Counted from the first letter of the stretch, positions 51,249 through 62,640 are shown. The stretch is 64,000 nt of DNA from Rhabdornis inornatus (GCA_013397075.1 VWZS01003673.1:62779-126778); one strand, 5' to 3'. Translations and numbers: made by a program. Notes: generated from the sequence alone by a model not told the origin.

Positions 51249-54042
51249 CTGTGAGGTACCCAGTGGGTTCCCTTGGCAGCAAGCATGTGGGACTGCTGCT
51301 GTGCAGTGCTCACAGGGTGAAAGGCTTGCTCTGCCTCACCCTGAGGAGTCACCACTGTGCCTGCTGGCAGGGCCGTGCCAGCTCTGAGATCCCTAACACT
51401 TGTATGGGAAAAGAGACTCCAAAAAAACAAGAACATCAAAACCAAACCTAACACCCCAAGGTGAATTAGGGATATTTATTGCAGCAGTGAATACCCATGC
51501 AAGTGACTCTGGGCAACAATATCCTACAATAAATATTTTCTCCATATAGAAAACTCTCTTCTCATAGTTTGCCCCAAGAAGCCCCATGGATTTTTTGTGT
51601 TATGACAAGATCAAAGGCTCAGCCAAGGGGCAGAATGTGGCTTCTTTTCCAGGCTGCTGTTTTAACACACAGGAGAGGGAACCTGTCCAGAGATTAGGTT
51701 GCCAGCCTTGAACCTGGAAAATTGGATTCAGTTTTCTCTTCTGCAGCTGATTACTTATAAGACCTGAGGGAAATAATTCTGTGTCAGATTCTTCAAGGAA
51801 TGATGCCCATTTGTTTTCCATGGAAATTGGTTAAGGTTAGATGTGAAGTACCTTGACGTTCTCTGTGGGGCCTTTGAATTTGTACCTGGAAAATGGAGGT
51901 GGGATGATGCATATACTTGATAAATGTACTAACAATTGTGAAGTTCTTATACCTAACAGCTACAGAAGTCACAAATTTACTGCAGGTAGAGCTACATAGT
52001 TCCAGATGCTAATTTGACCTTTCCATCTTGTTTGAAAGGATAGTTTTGGCTGTAAAGATGAACTTCTTGTAATATTCAGATAAGTGGTAAATTTTATTAT
52101 TGACTGCTGTGAATCCACCAGCTCTTTAAGGGATTTTATTCTTATTTATATTTCCTTTCCTATTATAATTGAAATAATACCTTCACCACTAGGTCTGTAA
52201 ATTAGCCATACAAAAGAAACATTCAGCATCAGTCAAGGCAATTAAGAATTTGTCTAGATGGAAAAATACTGTACCTTGCAGATGGCACACAAGAAGCCAA
52301 GGCTACATTTTTCTCTAGAGCTTGAGAGATTTATATTCAGTCATCCTCTCAGGACCAGACACAGACTAACCAGGATAAAGTGATGTTCTTAATACACTTC
52401 TCAGAAGGGCTTTAGTTACTTTAGTTCTTTGAGCAAGTTCATTCAGGGTCTCTGTGTGGCCTGATGTTGTGCCATGAAGAGGTATCCTGAGACACTGGAC
52501 AGAGTTCAGAGGTGAAAATAAGGATTGCACGTGCCCACAAGTTAATCTTGGAGCATAACTAATAGAGAGCTTCTGCCCTTGAAACACCTCAGAATGTGTT
52601 GGCTTTATTAATTTGACCTCTGCTTTTTGCCACCTTTTCCTTCTGTGGTTTTCTCCCACCTGTCAGATCCTAATTTTTTGGCACAAACCTGCATTGTTTA
52701 ATTTCATTTCATGGTGCACGAGTACTTCAGGGAACATCATTAGTATGAAAACTTACAACAGTGCAGAACACTTATTATTTACTTGCTGCTGGAGAATCAG
52801 TAGTGAAAAAGTGGTACAAAATTTTTTTTCCCCCCCTATATATTTTTAGGGTTTTTTTCTACTGAATATATATTTTAAAAGGTTGATTCTTGGGTCTTCC
52901 ACCCAAGATGCATTGACTTAAATTAATGCACTTGTCAGAATAGAATTAAATTCCTGGTCACGATGAACCAAGAGGATCCTCAACTTCATCATCCATGAAT
53001 TTTAAGAAAGGAATATTTATTTTTCTTGTGTACCTTCAGTCTAGGAAAGAACTGAAATTGTTCCTTTGCATTGTGCTGAATCAATCACAGGAAATAAATT
53101 GTGGTGTCAAACTGCTTCTTAAAGGACCTTTGGTACTTTATCTCACTTTACAGAGGTGAGCAGTTTTTGGGCAAGTGACAGACTGCTACAAACTGGTCAG
53201 CATAGGATCCAGGAATCCAGAAGGATAGCACAGTCTAATGGTAGCAAATAAAACAAGTCGACTCTCAGAGTTCATTTTTTGTAAGATTTTTCAACATCAA
53301 CAAATAGAATCTGCTAATAACAGACAGGCAGTTGTTCTATTGAAGGAATCCTGATTTAACCACTTTGCTCATATTAACCTTTATACTCTCAAGTGTTCAG
53401 AGTTGATCAGACTCTGATTTCCAAGGGGTGCTGTGGGACAGGGACACTCAGTTCCACCTTTGTCTGCAAGAATGTGAGGAGAGAGAGAATTGAGGAAACC
53501 ACAGGACCAATCTTATCATGACATGATAAAAATCTGTACAAAAAAAAAATAATGCATCTGTGCAGACTTTCCCAGACTGCCTTAACATTGTACACACTCA
53601 ATATTCAGAATTATTCTGTGAATAATTTATGCAAACATATTCCAGTGGTACAACCGTTTCAGTGGGTATTTGCTATTTTGAGACTTGTGGTTGGTCATCT
53701 ATTTCCATGTGACAATTACCAGTTTCTGCATGCATGATTCTTACATGTGGCTCTTTAGGGTGAATATATTTAACTATTTGCTGAGCTTTCCTTATGTGCA
53801 AATAAATTTTGCTTTCAGCAGTGTACAGAAAAAAAAAAGTAGAGAGAACAAAAACCAAGCAGAGATAAGGGGTTGCAAATATTTGAGGAGAAGCATAAGT
53901 ACCAATTAAATGAAACTCTACAGTGATTTTTGGTGTTATGATGCTCCAGTTGTAAAAACTGCATTTCCAAGGGTTTAGGAGTCTCCCCATAAAGCCACAC
54001 CCCCAGGTCAATTAGGAGAGTGCCTGGAGCACTCGGCAGCTC
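51249..54042. other. Non-coding sequence, no gene seen
   Basis: Unique sequence with short frames only (the longest is 112 codons, minus, 53673-54011, no domain). No retroviral internal sequence follows the LTR on its left side. T- and C-runs occur near 52820-52860. Confidence 0.6.
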
Positions 54043-54205
54043 TGAATCATAAACTCCTAGGACAATTGGAGTGGAAGGGACATTTAAGGATCATTTCATC
54101 CAGCCCTCTGCAGTGAGCAGGGACCTCTTCATCTAGAATAAGGTTGCTCAGAGCCCTCCTCCAATCCCACCTTGCACGTTTCCAGGGAGCAGCCCAGCAA
54201 GGCTG
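54043..54205 (-). mobile_element. CR1 LINE 3' end (antisense)
   Basis: The plus strand opens with GAATCATAAACTCCTAG, a decayed form of the antisense CR1 tail repeat. The diagnostic 3'-UTR blocks follow: GGAAGGGACATTTAAGGATC, ATCCAGCCCTCTGCAG, AGCAGGGACCTCTTCATCTA and GGTTGCTCAGAGCCC. The CR1 terminus is therefore at the left and the element is sense on the minus strand. Similarity ends near 54205, so this is a 5'-truncated copy of about 160 bp, the usual fate of CR1 insertions. It contains no coding part. Confidence 0.88.
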
Positions 54206-57200
54206 GGTCTCTCAGCTTTGCCAGCCCAGGAAGCAGAAAGCCACAGTGTGAAGTCCAAACTCTGGACCTCTGCACTGCAACACAGAGCCCACCTGGCTGC
54301 AGGGATGACAATAATGATGGTGGTTTACTGTGATTTATGGAAACACGTGAAAAAATATATTGATTTTTCCTGCTTCCTTCCTCTCCATATAGTATTCTAT
54401 CCTTGCTCTTGGTTAGAGGTATCCATTTTGGAGGGGAAAAAAACCCTGAAAAAAAAACCCCAAAACACCAACACATCACATGGGCATGGCTTCTTATTTC
54501 TGCTCTCTATCACATCTAGTTGCCATCCCCACAGCTTGGAGACTTCTGTGGTGCAATTCTTCGCCATGCAGCACCCAGACAACAAAGCTGCACAGGAAAG
54601 GGACATTAATAAAGCCAGGGGATTTTCAGTTTTCCCTGAATGTGAATTCAGCTGTGTTCCCTCCTGCTGAGCGACATGATAATGAGGCAATCGATCGTAA
54701 ACAGGTGCAGCGAGGAGCTGCTCTGGGTACAGCAAACCTTGGCACTCCAGCGCCGTGCTCGGCGTCTGAATCCTGGTAGCATTCAGATGGAGTGACAGAA
54801 TGATAATTCTCATCTCATGTTAAGACAGACACTTGTTAAATTCAGAACCTTCTGGAATTAATGCTTTTCTTATTCATAGGTTCTTTGCATTTGCCAAGCT
54901 TCATTTCAGGAATTCCTCGAGCGAGGAAGTGCACCCTTAAGAATTACTGTGTAATGAATTAGTTATTAATTATCTGAAGCTTTATAGCATTTATAAACCT
55001 TTAAGTACTTAGAGGTTTAGTAGACTTTTTTTTTTTTTTTCAATATTCCGTATTTTTAACTAATTTTTTAAAATGGATTATGTCCACCTTTAATCTGGCC
55101 ATGTGCTGTGGTCTTTACCACCTTGCTTTGGAAAGCTAGAGCAGAAAAGCCACGCATGCACGTGTGCACAGCTCTTTATAATTCTAGTTTATTTAACCCA
55201 TGAACACAAAGATAACATTTGATGGATGGTTCCAGTAGAGGAGCATTCCTTCTCTACAGAAGGGGAGAGAGGACCTGCTGTGGATGAGTATTGACTAGGC
55301 ACAATGCTGTTGCTGCTGGGGTGAGGGGATGGCACAGTGCAGGGCACCTCCTCTCACCCTCCTGTTCCTGCAATCACCGTCTTGCAGAGGGTTTTTTTTC
55401 CTATTCCCCCCTTTTTTTTTTTTAATTCTTTCCTTTTTCACTATATAGGAGATGTTTTGTATCTGTTCAATATAAGTTTTTTGTTCCCTTTTTTTACAGC
55501 TTCTTTATTGCACCGTGAAGCAAACCCTCTAAAGCTCTTAGGCTGCAATCCTTCACTGACCATCCTCAACAATTCATATTTGTTTTTTTCCCTCTGAAGT
55601 CATCCTCTGCCTATACTTTTAAGGCCTTTGCTGTTACTCTATGAGCATATTCTCAAGGACCCCCTGTGACAACCTGCTTAAGAATCCCTAAAAAGAAAAG
55701 ACACAATGCCTCATATTCGGTTGTGTCTCAATCCAGGGAGCTCCCACTCAGGTTTAAATATATGCCAAAACAACTTTTCCAGTATTTGATTAATATATTT
55801 TGAGTTGTTTCTGGAATGACATATTTTCCTCTTCCTCTTTGAAAGGATTTTATCTGATCTTTTCACTGTTCTTTGTGCCTAGAAACTTCCATAGGAAGCT
55901 CTGCTGAGAAACATATGTACACATGACTCAAAAACCATCTGCTTCTCTGTCACCTGAAAGACTTGCACAGCAAGCTAATGCATAATTTATCATAGACATC
56001 TTTTTTGTCACATTTGGAAGTTGTAGCTTTTTTACCTTGGCTCTACAAAGGGGAAGATGCTTTTCCTGGACCAAAAAGCTTAAAATCCATTCTTAACACC
56101 ACAGATAGCAATTTACATTCTTGGCTTGGGCAGCATCTGCTCTGTACCTGGCAGTCATGTCCCTCTGTAGCTCCAGCAGTGCAACAGCAAGCCTGCAGGT
56201 TTCATCTACTTTTATGGGATGCAGTCTTCAGAAGTCTGGTCTGCCTAATACAAGTAACCAGTGATATGAATGGGAATATAAATTAGCTTAATAATTATTT
56301 TCCAGGCTAGTGTAAGGCAGTTTAAATGCAGCCCATTGCTGTGGCACTGGGGCTCTGCACAGCCTGCAGCCAGGTGAGGAGGCAAGTCCCTGGGATGAAG
56401 GATGCTGTCCCGCATAGACATCACCACTGCCCTTGCAGTGACATCCTCTAAGCTATGTGGAGCAAATACTGTGGGCAAAATGTACCTGGCAGACAAAAAA
56501 CTGTTTGCAGACTGAAGGATGCAGAGGTAATTTAGGCTTGACAAGCCTGCTGTCTAAAGGGAGAGTCTCCAGACTTGGTTATCATGGTGTTTCACTCACG
56601 GCAACATTGGGAATCAATGCTAGTTCTGGTGATAAGGTTCTTAAGACTTTAATCTATGTTAATTACCAAAGAATACAAGTGTATTTGAAAAGAGATATCC
56701 AGATATTATGTCCTCTGAACCAGTGCAGTTGTCTTTCTCTTTGAGTACCGTATCAAGGATGTTGATTGTGACTCCTCAGAATCAAAAGAGAAAAGTTAGT
56801 AGGTATAAAAATAGTTTTATGTTCCTTATTTAGAATTTGTTGAAAAGCAGCTGCTGAGGGTACCAGACCACAGTGGGTGAATCTGAGATATCTAGCTTTG
56901 ACTGTCGAGTTTTGACTTGTGCTTTCACTATAAACCTGAAATACGTGAAGTGAAACCCTCACCTGTTGTTTCTGCCATGTGCTGAATAGTAACTTGACAC
57001 AATATTATGCTTCTAAATCTGAACTTGTTCTTTTGGGTACTGCTTACAGCAGTGTGGGAATAGGTTTGAGGATGCCAATGCATGCACAGTACCTAGCTTT
57101 GTGCAAAATCTATTTTAGGAACTTGTTTGAGCCAATGGCTGCAGTGCCTTTGCCTTTTGACAGTGGTATTTCTGCTTTAACACTGGCTTACTATGTACCA

Positions 57201-58507
57201 CGTGGAGTATTTCTATAAAATATGACTAAACATAAATTTTACCATTAAATGTTTGAAAATTAATCTGTCACCATCCTAAATATGAAAAGGCAGATGTTTC
57301 CCTCTTAAGTTCTCATTCTCCTTCTTATATCTTTGGACACTTCTAGTAAATTGTAGCATAGTAATTTGAGCTTCATCAGACTATAAATATTGTCCTAAGT
57401 CACTTTATCTCCTCCTACATGGTCTTAAGCAAGTTTTTATATCATTGTCAAGGCTCTTGGCTGTCATGTGTGCTGTCGAATGTGCCAACTGAAAATATCA
57501 CTCCTTATTACATTATTCTACTTACAGTTTTCATGACAGTACAAAAATAATGCTCTTAAGCTCTTGCATGCATATCAAAGTGCTCTGCTCCCTGTCTTTA
57601 CTTTGTCATTTCTGTTATTCTTCCATTACAAATAAATTCTATTGTTTACTGTTTTGTCATGAACAGTAAATATTACTATTTCTGTTTTGGCTTTAGAACA
57701 CACTGTGTCTTATTTGTTTTTTCATGAAACAGTTAACTAGCAGGCTTCAGGGAGTACTAGCCAAAACTGGTCTCTTTAATTGATGTTTACATTTTTTATT
57801 AATGCCATATAAAATAGAAGCATTCTCTGATGGAGCCATAGCAAGAAGTGTAAAAGGGGCATGAAACATCTCTTCACCTGGCAGTAAATGCTGCCCTCGA
57901 TCCCCCAAGCCCCAGACACAGACCATCATTAAGATATAGGAACATATCACTGCTGCTGGAAGCTGAGTGCTGTGAGGACTCCTCCTGCATTTACTGCTCT
58001 GTTAGCTCTCATTTGTCATTCCTTTGCTCTGCTCTGTCTCCATACATTTTCTGGTGAAGGCAATATGTTGTTTTGAGGGTTTTTTCCACTGAGAAATGAG
58101 GTCTAAAAACTTAGTTTTGCCAAATACACATGAAAGGAATTGAAACATGCTGCTTTTCCTGATGTGGCAGGAGTTCAGTGATCCCAGTGGTGGCCTCAAT
58201 GGTGGCAGGAATGGGCACAGGAGCTCCAGGAGTGGGAGCACAGAGAGCAGCAGGAGGATGTGCCTGTCTCATGAACAATCATATCTTGCCTACTGGAGGA
58301 CATTCAGCATAACAAGTGAGGACACACTGTTTTGGTTTGAAAGAGGTGTTTGCTAAGGAAGGTAGGAGCCTCTTTTGAAATGGAAAATGTAAACCTCCTT
58401 TCTCCAAATTACTGTAATTTTGAAATTAAGGAGCTTTCAGGCAAAGATATGGGAATAGGAATAATCGTTCTTTGACTAGGAAAATTAAAATGAAAATACA
58501 GTCATAC
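54206..58507. other. Non-coding sequence, possible regulatory segment at 54.66-55.07 kb
   Basis: No supportable gene. Frames at 54129-54813 (up to 150 codons, both strands) lack domains. A small CpG cluster at 54670-54780 and very AT-rich sequence with TAATGAATTAGTTATTAATTA-like content at about 54950-54975 could mark conserved regulatory DNA. T runs occur at 55026-55040 and 55411-55422. The rest is unremarkable AT-rich sequence. Confidence 0.5.
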
Positions 58508-58634
58508 AAAAAAAAAAAAAAAAAACAAAAACAAAAACAAAAACAAAAACAAAAACAAAAACAAAAAAAACCACCCCCCCCCAAAAAAACAACAAACAAA
58601 CAAAAAAAACCAACCAAAAAACCAACAACAAAAC
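58508..58634. repeat. A18 run and (CAAAAA)6, A/C-only tract
   Basis: Eighteen A residues (58508-58525) are followed by six perfect CAAAAA units (58526-58561), then a tract made only of A and C to 58634. The complement is T/G-only, like the tract at 34.46 kb. The phenylalanine/valine-rich minus frames here (58426-58853) are artefacts. Confidence 0.92.
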
Positions 58635-59160
58635 ACTGACATTCAGAATACAAGCTGACAGCCTGTCAGTCAGGATGCTGGTAGCAGTCTGATTAAATGG
58701 TGGCTGCAGTCTTCCTGGAGTGACAGATGTGGTTCTGTTGGAGTAGTGATTCAGGAGAAGGGTGTAGTATTCTTCTGAAGGTCTAGCGGTGATGAAGATG
58801 GGCTTGGTCTTCTGGGAATTTAGTGGGCAAAAAAGGCTGCTTTGATGCTCCAAATTTTAGATTTTATCTAGGTAGGAAATGCTTGACTCTTTCCCCCTGG
58901 GTGGGGCATCTCCCAATGGGATGATGTAATTTTATCAGTCATGCAGTGGGACTCAATGGCCCATTAACAGGAGGTATCTTCCTGGACAAAGGATGGGTCA
59001 TGGAAGAGATAAAGAACACTGCCCCACCTGGTTTCAACAGCTGGCTCATTTAACAGAGGATATCCTGCCTGGTGTTATGAGGGATGGGTCATGGAAGAGA
59101 TAAGGAACACTGCTCCACCTGGTTTCAACAGATGGTGACAGAATACATACTGCTGGTTAC
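58635..59160. mobile_element. Probable ERV-derived segment with internal duplication
   Basis: Blocks such as CCCCCTGGGTGGGGCATCTC, ATTTTATCAGTCATGCAGTG and GGGTCATGGAAGAGATAA have the look of dispersed passerine ERV sequence that I partly recognise. The segment carries an imperfect two-copy duplication of about 85-92 bp (58958-59042 and 59043-59134), as often seen in retroviral LTR or leader regions. No TG...CA termini, TATA/AATAAA pair or target duplication was established, so orientation and family are open. No intact coding remnant is visible. Confidence 0.45.
58958..59134. repeat. Imperfect tandem duplication, unit about 85-92 bp
   Basis: Unit 1 begins GGCCCATTAACAGGAGG and unit 2 begins GGCTCATTTAACAGAGG. 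Both continue into GGATGGGTCATGGAAGAGAT and end in CACCTGGTTTCAACAG. The second halves (58991-59044 and 59082-59135) are nearly identical and the first halves more diverged, with indels. The duplication is clear regardless of the element's identity. Confidence 0.92.
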
Positions 59161-61680
59161 ATTTTGCATTGCAACTTAAAACACACACAAAAATTTAAAG
59201 GATTTAACAGCTAAATTGGCTTATGTCTCTTGAAATGAAGAATGTTACAGCACAGCACCAATAAATAACCTGTGAAGGCCAGGACAATACTTGTTCTAGT
59301 AAAAGGCAGTCACTGTTTGTCAGTGAAGCCCATTTTTAAAAAAGTTTTGGGCAGCAGCTGTCTGCCTCAGCAGCAGTATATCACCAGTGTGCTTGGCCAG
59401 AAGCCTAGTGAGAGAAAGCAAAGGACAGAGGGAGACATCCTCCACCAGCTCTGGGCTCTGAACACATACTGATATTCCAGAATCCATCACGTGTAGCATT
59501 GCATCGCTCCTTTTGTATTTCCTTCAGCAGTCAACAAGCATAAGACAGCACGCAGCTGCTTTGGATTAATCTGATGCTTTAACATCTTCATTTTGGCTAC
59601 TTGAAAATGATGTTACCTTGGCATGGTTTCACTCAATGACTCTAATACATCCAGGCAAATACTGGTTTGGGATTTTTTTTTTTAATTTTTTTTTAATTCA
59701 GAAGCCAAACCAGGAAAAAGCAGGAAAAAATGTCTTAAGTCAGAGTTTTCTGAAGTTTTCTTTGGCAAAATGAAACAAAAAAGTGTATCATGCCAAATAT
59801 ATCATGTATCAAAACCTTGAATGAACTAAAATATTTAATTCCACCAAAATTGAATGTTTCTGTTCCGATTACTCTTGCCTTTTTTTTTTTAATTGAATGA
59901 CACTTCGAATAAATAAGTCACAAAATTTTACTTGCAAATGATTGGAAAGGAAATAGAAATATTTCACGTCTTCAGAAATCTATAACTTAATCATTCTTTC
60001 AGCCAAGGATTTAACTGAATTCAACCTAAATTTATTCATTGTTTCCATATTTTGTTTTTTGTGTTGAATGTTTACAGAAAAATATCTCCCAGAACTTTTC
60101 TTCTTGCTATTGAATTTCTTCTGGATTTTTCTTCCTGCCCTGTCAGTGAGCTATTCTCCTATTTTTAAAGGGTTTCTTTTGACTTTGCTTTTCGTGATGA
60201 AGAATATGTTGGTTTTGTTTCTTAATGATCTGAAAGTTCCTGACATTTGGTGTGTGAAACTTTTAAGATTCTCTACCAGCTGTGCCTTGGCCTTCCCCTG
60301 CTTGTTCTGTAATAGAGTTATAGGCTAAGGAGGAGCAAGGTAAATTCTGCCATTTTAGAGCAGATGTTGCTGTCAATACACTTTCTTCCTAGACTTGCTT
60401 TGATTTCTCTCTTCTCTTCTCTTCTCTTCTCTTCTCTTCTCTTCTCTCCTTTTTCCCCAAACAGGGACATTCAGTTAAAACACAAGTGAGAAACTTTGCA
60501 GGGAGAAAGGAATCAAAGGTTGGTATTTAGCTTGGCACATTGCAAGCTCTTTAAACACCTCTTGCCTTGAGGATGCTTGGCTGTGCCAGGGAAGCCCACA
60601 GTCCTTCAGGCCAGAGCCCATCTCTGCCCAGAAATGTTCATGTTCCTGTTTGTTTGCTCCTTGGCCCAGAAGCCTGGTAATCTGGGCTTTTCCCAAAGTA
60701 TATGTATTTGTGGCATAAGCCACTGTACTGCGTCCAGTGCATTTGGAAGATGTCTGTTTTATGGTTTTATTATGGAAAAAAGAATTCTCAGCAAAAATTT
60801 CCAGTGAACTTCGGTACAAAGCTGCAATCTGGGTTTATATCCAACCTCTGCACAACTGATACCCTTCCATCCATTTACCTTTAATCTTCTGCATGTGATA
60901 AAAGTGATATTATTTTTGGAGGATGAATGTTGTTTCAAAGGCTCATAATCAGCCCCTTCCAACTTTGAAAACATCAGCCTTTTGAAAGAGGTTTTTAAAG
61001 TCTGCTTTGTCTGCAAAAGTGAGTTTTAAATATTCCCATAAAACCTCTTCATTTCCTGTGCCATGTGCCTGTAAACAAACTGTTTAGTTTGTTGGGAATT
61101 TGAGGTTTGAAAATAATGCTGCATTTATATATAGAGTTAAAGAGGCTTGGAAATAATCCTTTTAAGGACTTTATTTACATGACCAAAAATAATCAACATC
61201 AGATTGTTTGAGAACTAGAGGATAGAATGTCAGTATTACTTTAACAAGCAAACTAATCAACTGGTCCTCCTACTGCCTAGAACTGATGAAATAAAGAGAT
61301 TCTTATTAATTTTGCTTGTAAATGCTTGGGAGCCTTGCAAATTCTCACTGGTGAGAGCCAGATGGGTCCCTCGATAGCAAGATTCTTTTATAGGTTCATT
61401 GCTTATTTCTGTGGCTAATGCTTTCCTCCTGATGAGGACATTGTCCCCACTGATCCTATTTCTGGTTGCACTGTTTTTCTCAGAGGCAACAGAAATACAA
61501 ATCTGGCACATCCTTCTGGTGGCGGTACTGGGCACTGAGACTTGAGCTCACCTCCAAACTGTTGCTGCTGCTGGGCATGAAACCTCACACTGGACTGAGG
61601 ATCTCCACTGTGTCTGCTGCCTGGGCCCTTCCTGGCAGCTCAGCAGAAGAGAAAGTGGGCCAGGATGGGTTGTCCCATTG
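59161..61680. other. AT-rich non-coding sequence, no gene seen
   Basis: No supportable gene. Frames of up to 114 codons (60475-60819, minus) have no domain. It contains the (CTTCT)n microsatellite at 60406-60448 and T runs near 59679-59697 and 59880-59890. Confidence 0.6.
60406..60448. repeat. (CTTCT)n pyrimidine microsatellite
   Basis: Seven perfect CTTCT units at 60411-60445 with near-perfect flanks. This pure pyrimidine tract may be length-polymorphic and could adopt triplex (H-DNA) structure. Confidence 0.92.
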
Positions 61681-61708
61681 TCACCAAAACTGCAGGAAAA
61701 CCAAAAAC

Positions 61709-61736
61709 TCTCCAACAACATTTTTAGTGTTGGAGA
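61709..61736. repeat. 9-bp inverted repeat at a possible LTR edge
   Basis: TCTCCAACA (61709-61717) and TGTTGGAGA (61728-61736) are perfect reverse complements with a 10-base spacer. The right arm begins with TG in a retroviral-looking segment and could be an LTR terminus. That reading is tentative. Confidence 0.8.
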
Positions 61737-62063
61737 ATCAAGACATTATTCTGGCCAGGATGTTGTTCTGGCCAGGATGTGCAACAGAAATAATTTCATC
61801 CACACATTGCCCAGGTTGTTCAGGGAAATTCATTCCATCACACATGACTCTTTAGCAGATTTTTCACATACTCATACAGTTAAAACCCAGAAAAACTCAT
61901 TGGTTCATTGGTCCCAAGTTATGCAGTTCTTAATATTTGGTTTCCTATTGGTTATTGATCCCTTCACCTTCTCTCTTAATTAGGTTCTCATTCTTCTTTC
62001 TCTTATCTATCTTTTCCCCAACCAGGTATCTCCAGCCATATCTGGGGTGATATTTAGAGTTTA
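61728..62063 (-). mobile_element. Possible ERV-derived sequence adjoining the antisense LTR
   Basis: This sequence between the inverted repeat and the proposed LTR end has partial resemblance to passerine ERV LTRs. It contains a 17-bp tandem duplication (TTCTGGCCAGGATGTTG at 61749-61765, repeated with changes at 61766-61782) and three minus-strand CCAAT boxes at 61899, 61907 and 61947. It could be a second LTR, the distal part of the neighbouring LTR, or unrelated sequence. No TATA or poly-A signal was placed in it. Confidence 0.35.
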
Positions 62064-62139
62064 TGTTCGTTAATGGTCGTTATCTTTTTCTTATTGTTAT
62101 AGATAATAAAGAGATTTCAGCCGAATTAAATACAATCAA

Positions 62140-62172
62140 AGATAAGCGATAATCACAGATAAGTGATAATTT
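62140..62172. repeat. 17-bp tandem repeat carrying GATAA motifs
   Basis: AGATAAGCGATAATCAC at 62140-62156 is followed by a near copy, AGATAAGTGATAAT, from 62157. Each copy holds two GATAA cores. Together with the AGATAA at 62101 this makes five GATAA cores in about 70 bp. Confidence 0.85.
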
Positions 62173-62175
62173 ATT
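62170..62175 (-). terminator. LTR polyadenylation signal (minus-strand AATAAA)
   Basis: TTTATT on the plus strand, AATAAA on the sense strand, immediately after the CpG-dense segment and 150 bp after the TATA box. Confidence 0.5.
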
Positions 62176-62318
62176 TCGTGACCAGGATACGGTCCACGAC
62201 AGCCACAATATTAAAGGACGATGCCGAGCCCGGGATCGGCGCCGGGTGAACTCGCTGTGATCCGAACTCTATCGCTCCGGATCCCCCAATGTTCACGAAA
62301 CTGCTCTGGTCCGTTCCG

Positions 62319-62326
62319 TTTATATA
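62319..62326 (-). promoter_or_regulatory. LTR TATA box (minus strand)
   Basis: TATATAAA on the minus strand, about 30 bp before the CpG-dense segment that would be the start of R. This is consistent with a retroviral promoter, and activity is unknown. Confidence 0.5.
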
Positions 62327-62640
62327 CAGCTTTCCTTAGCCTGGAGCAGAGGTCTTTGTCTCCTTTCGTTGTTCCACATATTCATGTGGCTTTCTTTCTC
62401 TGCGTTGTGCTTGGAAAAAAACCACATTCTGAGGTGATGAATTTTGATGAAGGCAGATCTGGGTTTACCTGGTATTGAGATGTATTTTTTTTCCCCCGAT
62501 GGCTCTGGTTATCTGGTTATCTTGATTGTGGGATTTTGTCGGGTACTTATCGCTCTGGACGGTTGGGCCACATCTATTCACTTGTTATCTGGGCTGTCCT
62601 GCTTCTGTTGGCTGCTGTGGTGAAGCAATCCTTTTTGCCT

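Larger units (their letters stand above)
62064..62640 (-). mobile_element. CpG-dense antisense endogenous-retrovirus LTR
   Basis: Read on the minus strand, an AT-balanced U3 leads to a TATA box (TATATAAA, plus coordinates 62319-62326). A CpG-dense R region follows (16 CpGs at about 62177-62316), then an AATAAA signal (62170-62175) 150 bp from the TATA box, then an AT-rich U5. The left end is placed at TGTTCGT (62064), giving a CA end on the sense strand. The right end is uncertain. This order matches a gammaretrovirus-like LTR layout. No flanking duplication, primer-binding site or gag-pol was found. The unusually high CpG content suggests either a relatively recent insertion or an unmethylated element. 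An alternative is a small CpG-island promoter. Several GATA-type hexamers lie in U3 and U5. Confidence 0.6.

Noticed and set aside
54218..54670. 150-codon plus frame overlapping minus frames
   Set aside because: It begins at the edge of a CR1 fragment and crosses A/C-rich low complexity. No domain.
58426..58853. Phe/Val-rich minus frames resembling a membrane segment
   Set aside because: Translation of the A/C-only microsatellite complement.
62280..62300. Retroviral primer-binding-site-like string GGGGGATCCGG (minus strand)
   Set aside because: It sits only about 30 bp after the TATA box, inside the proposed R region, so there is no room for R and U5. It does not clearly match a known tRNA 3' end.
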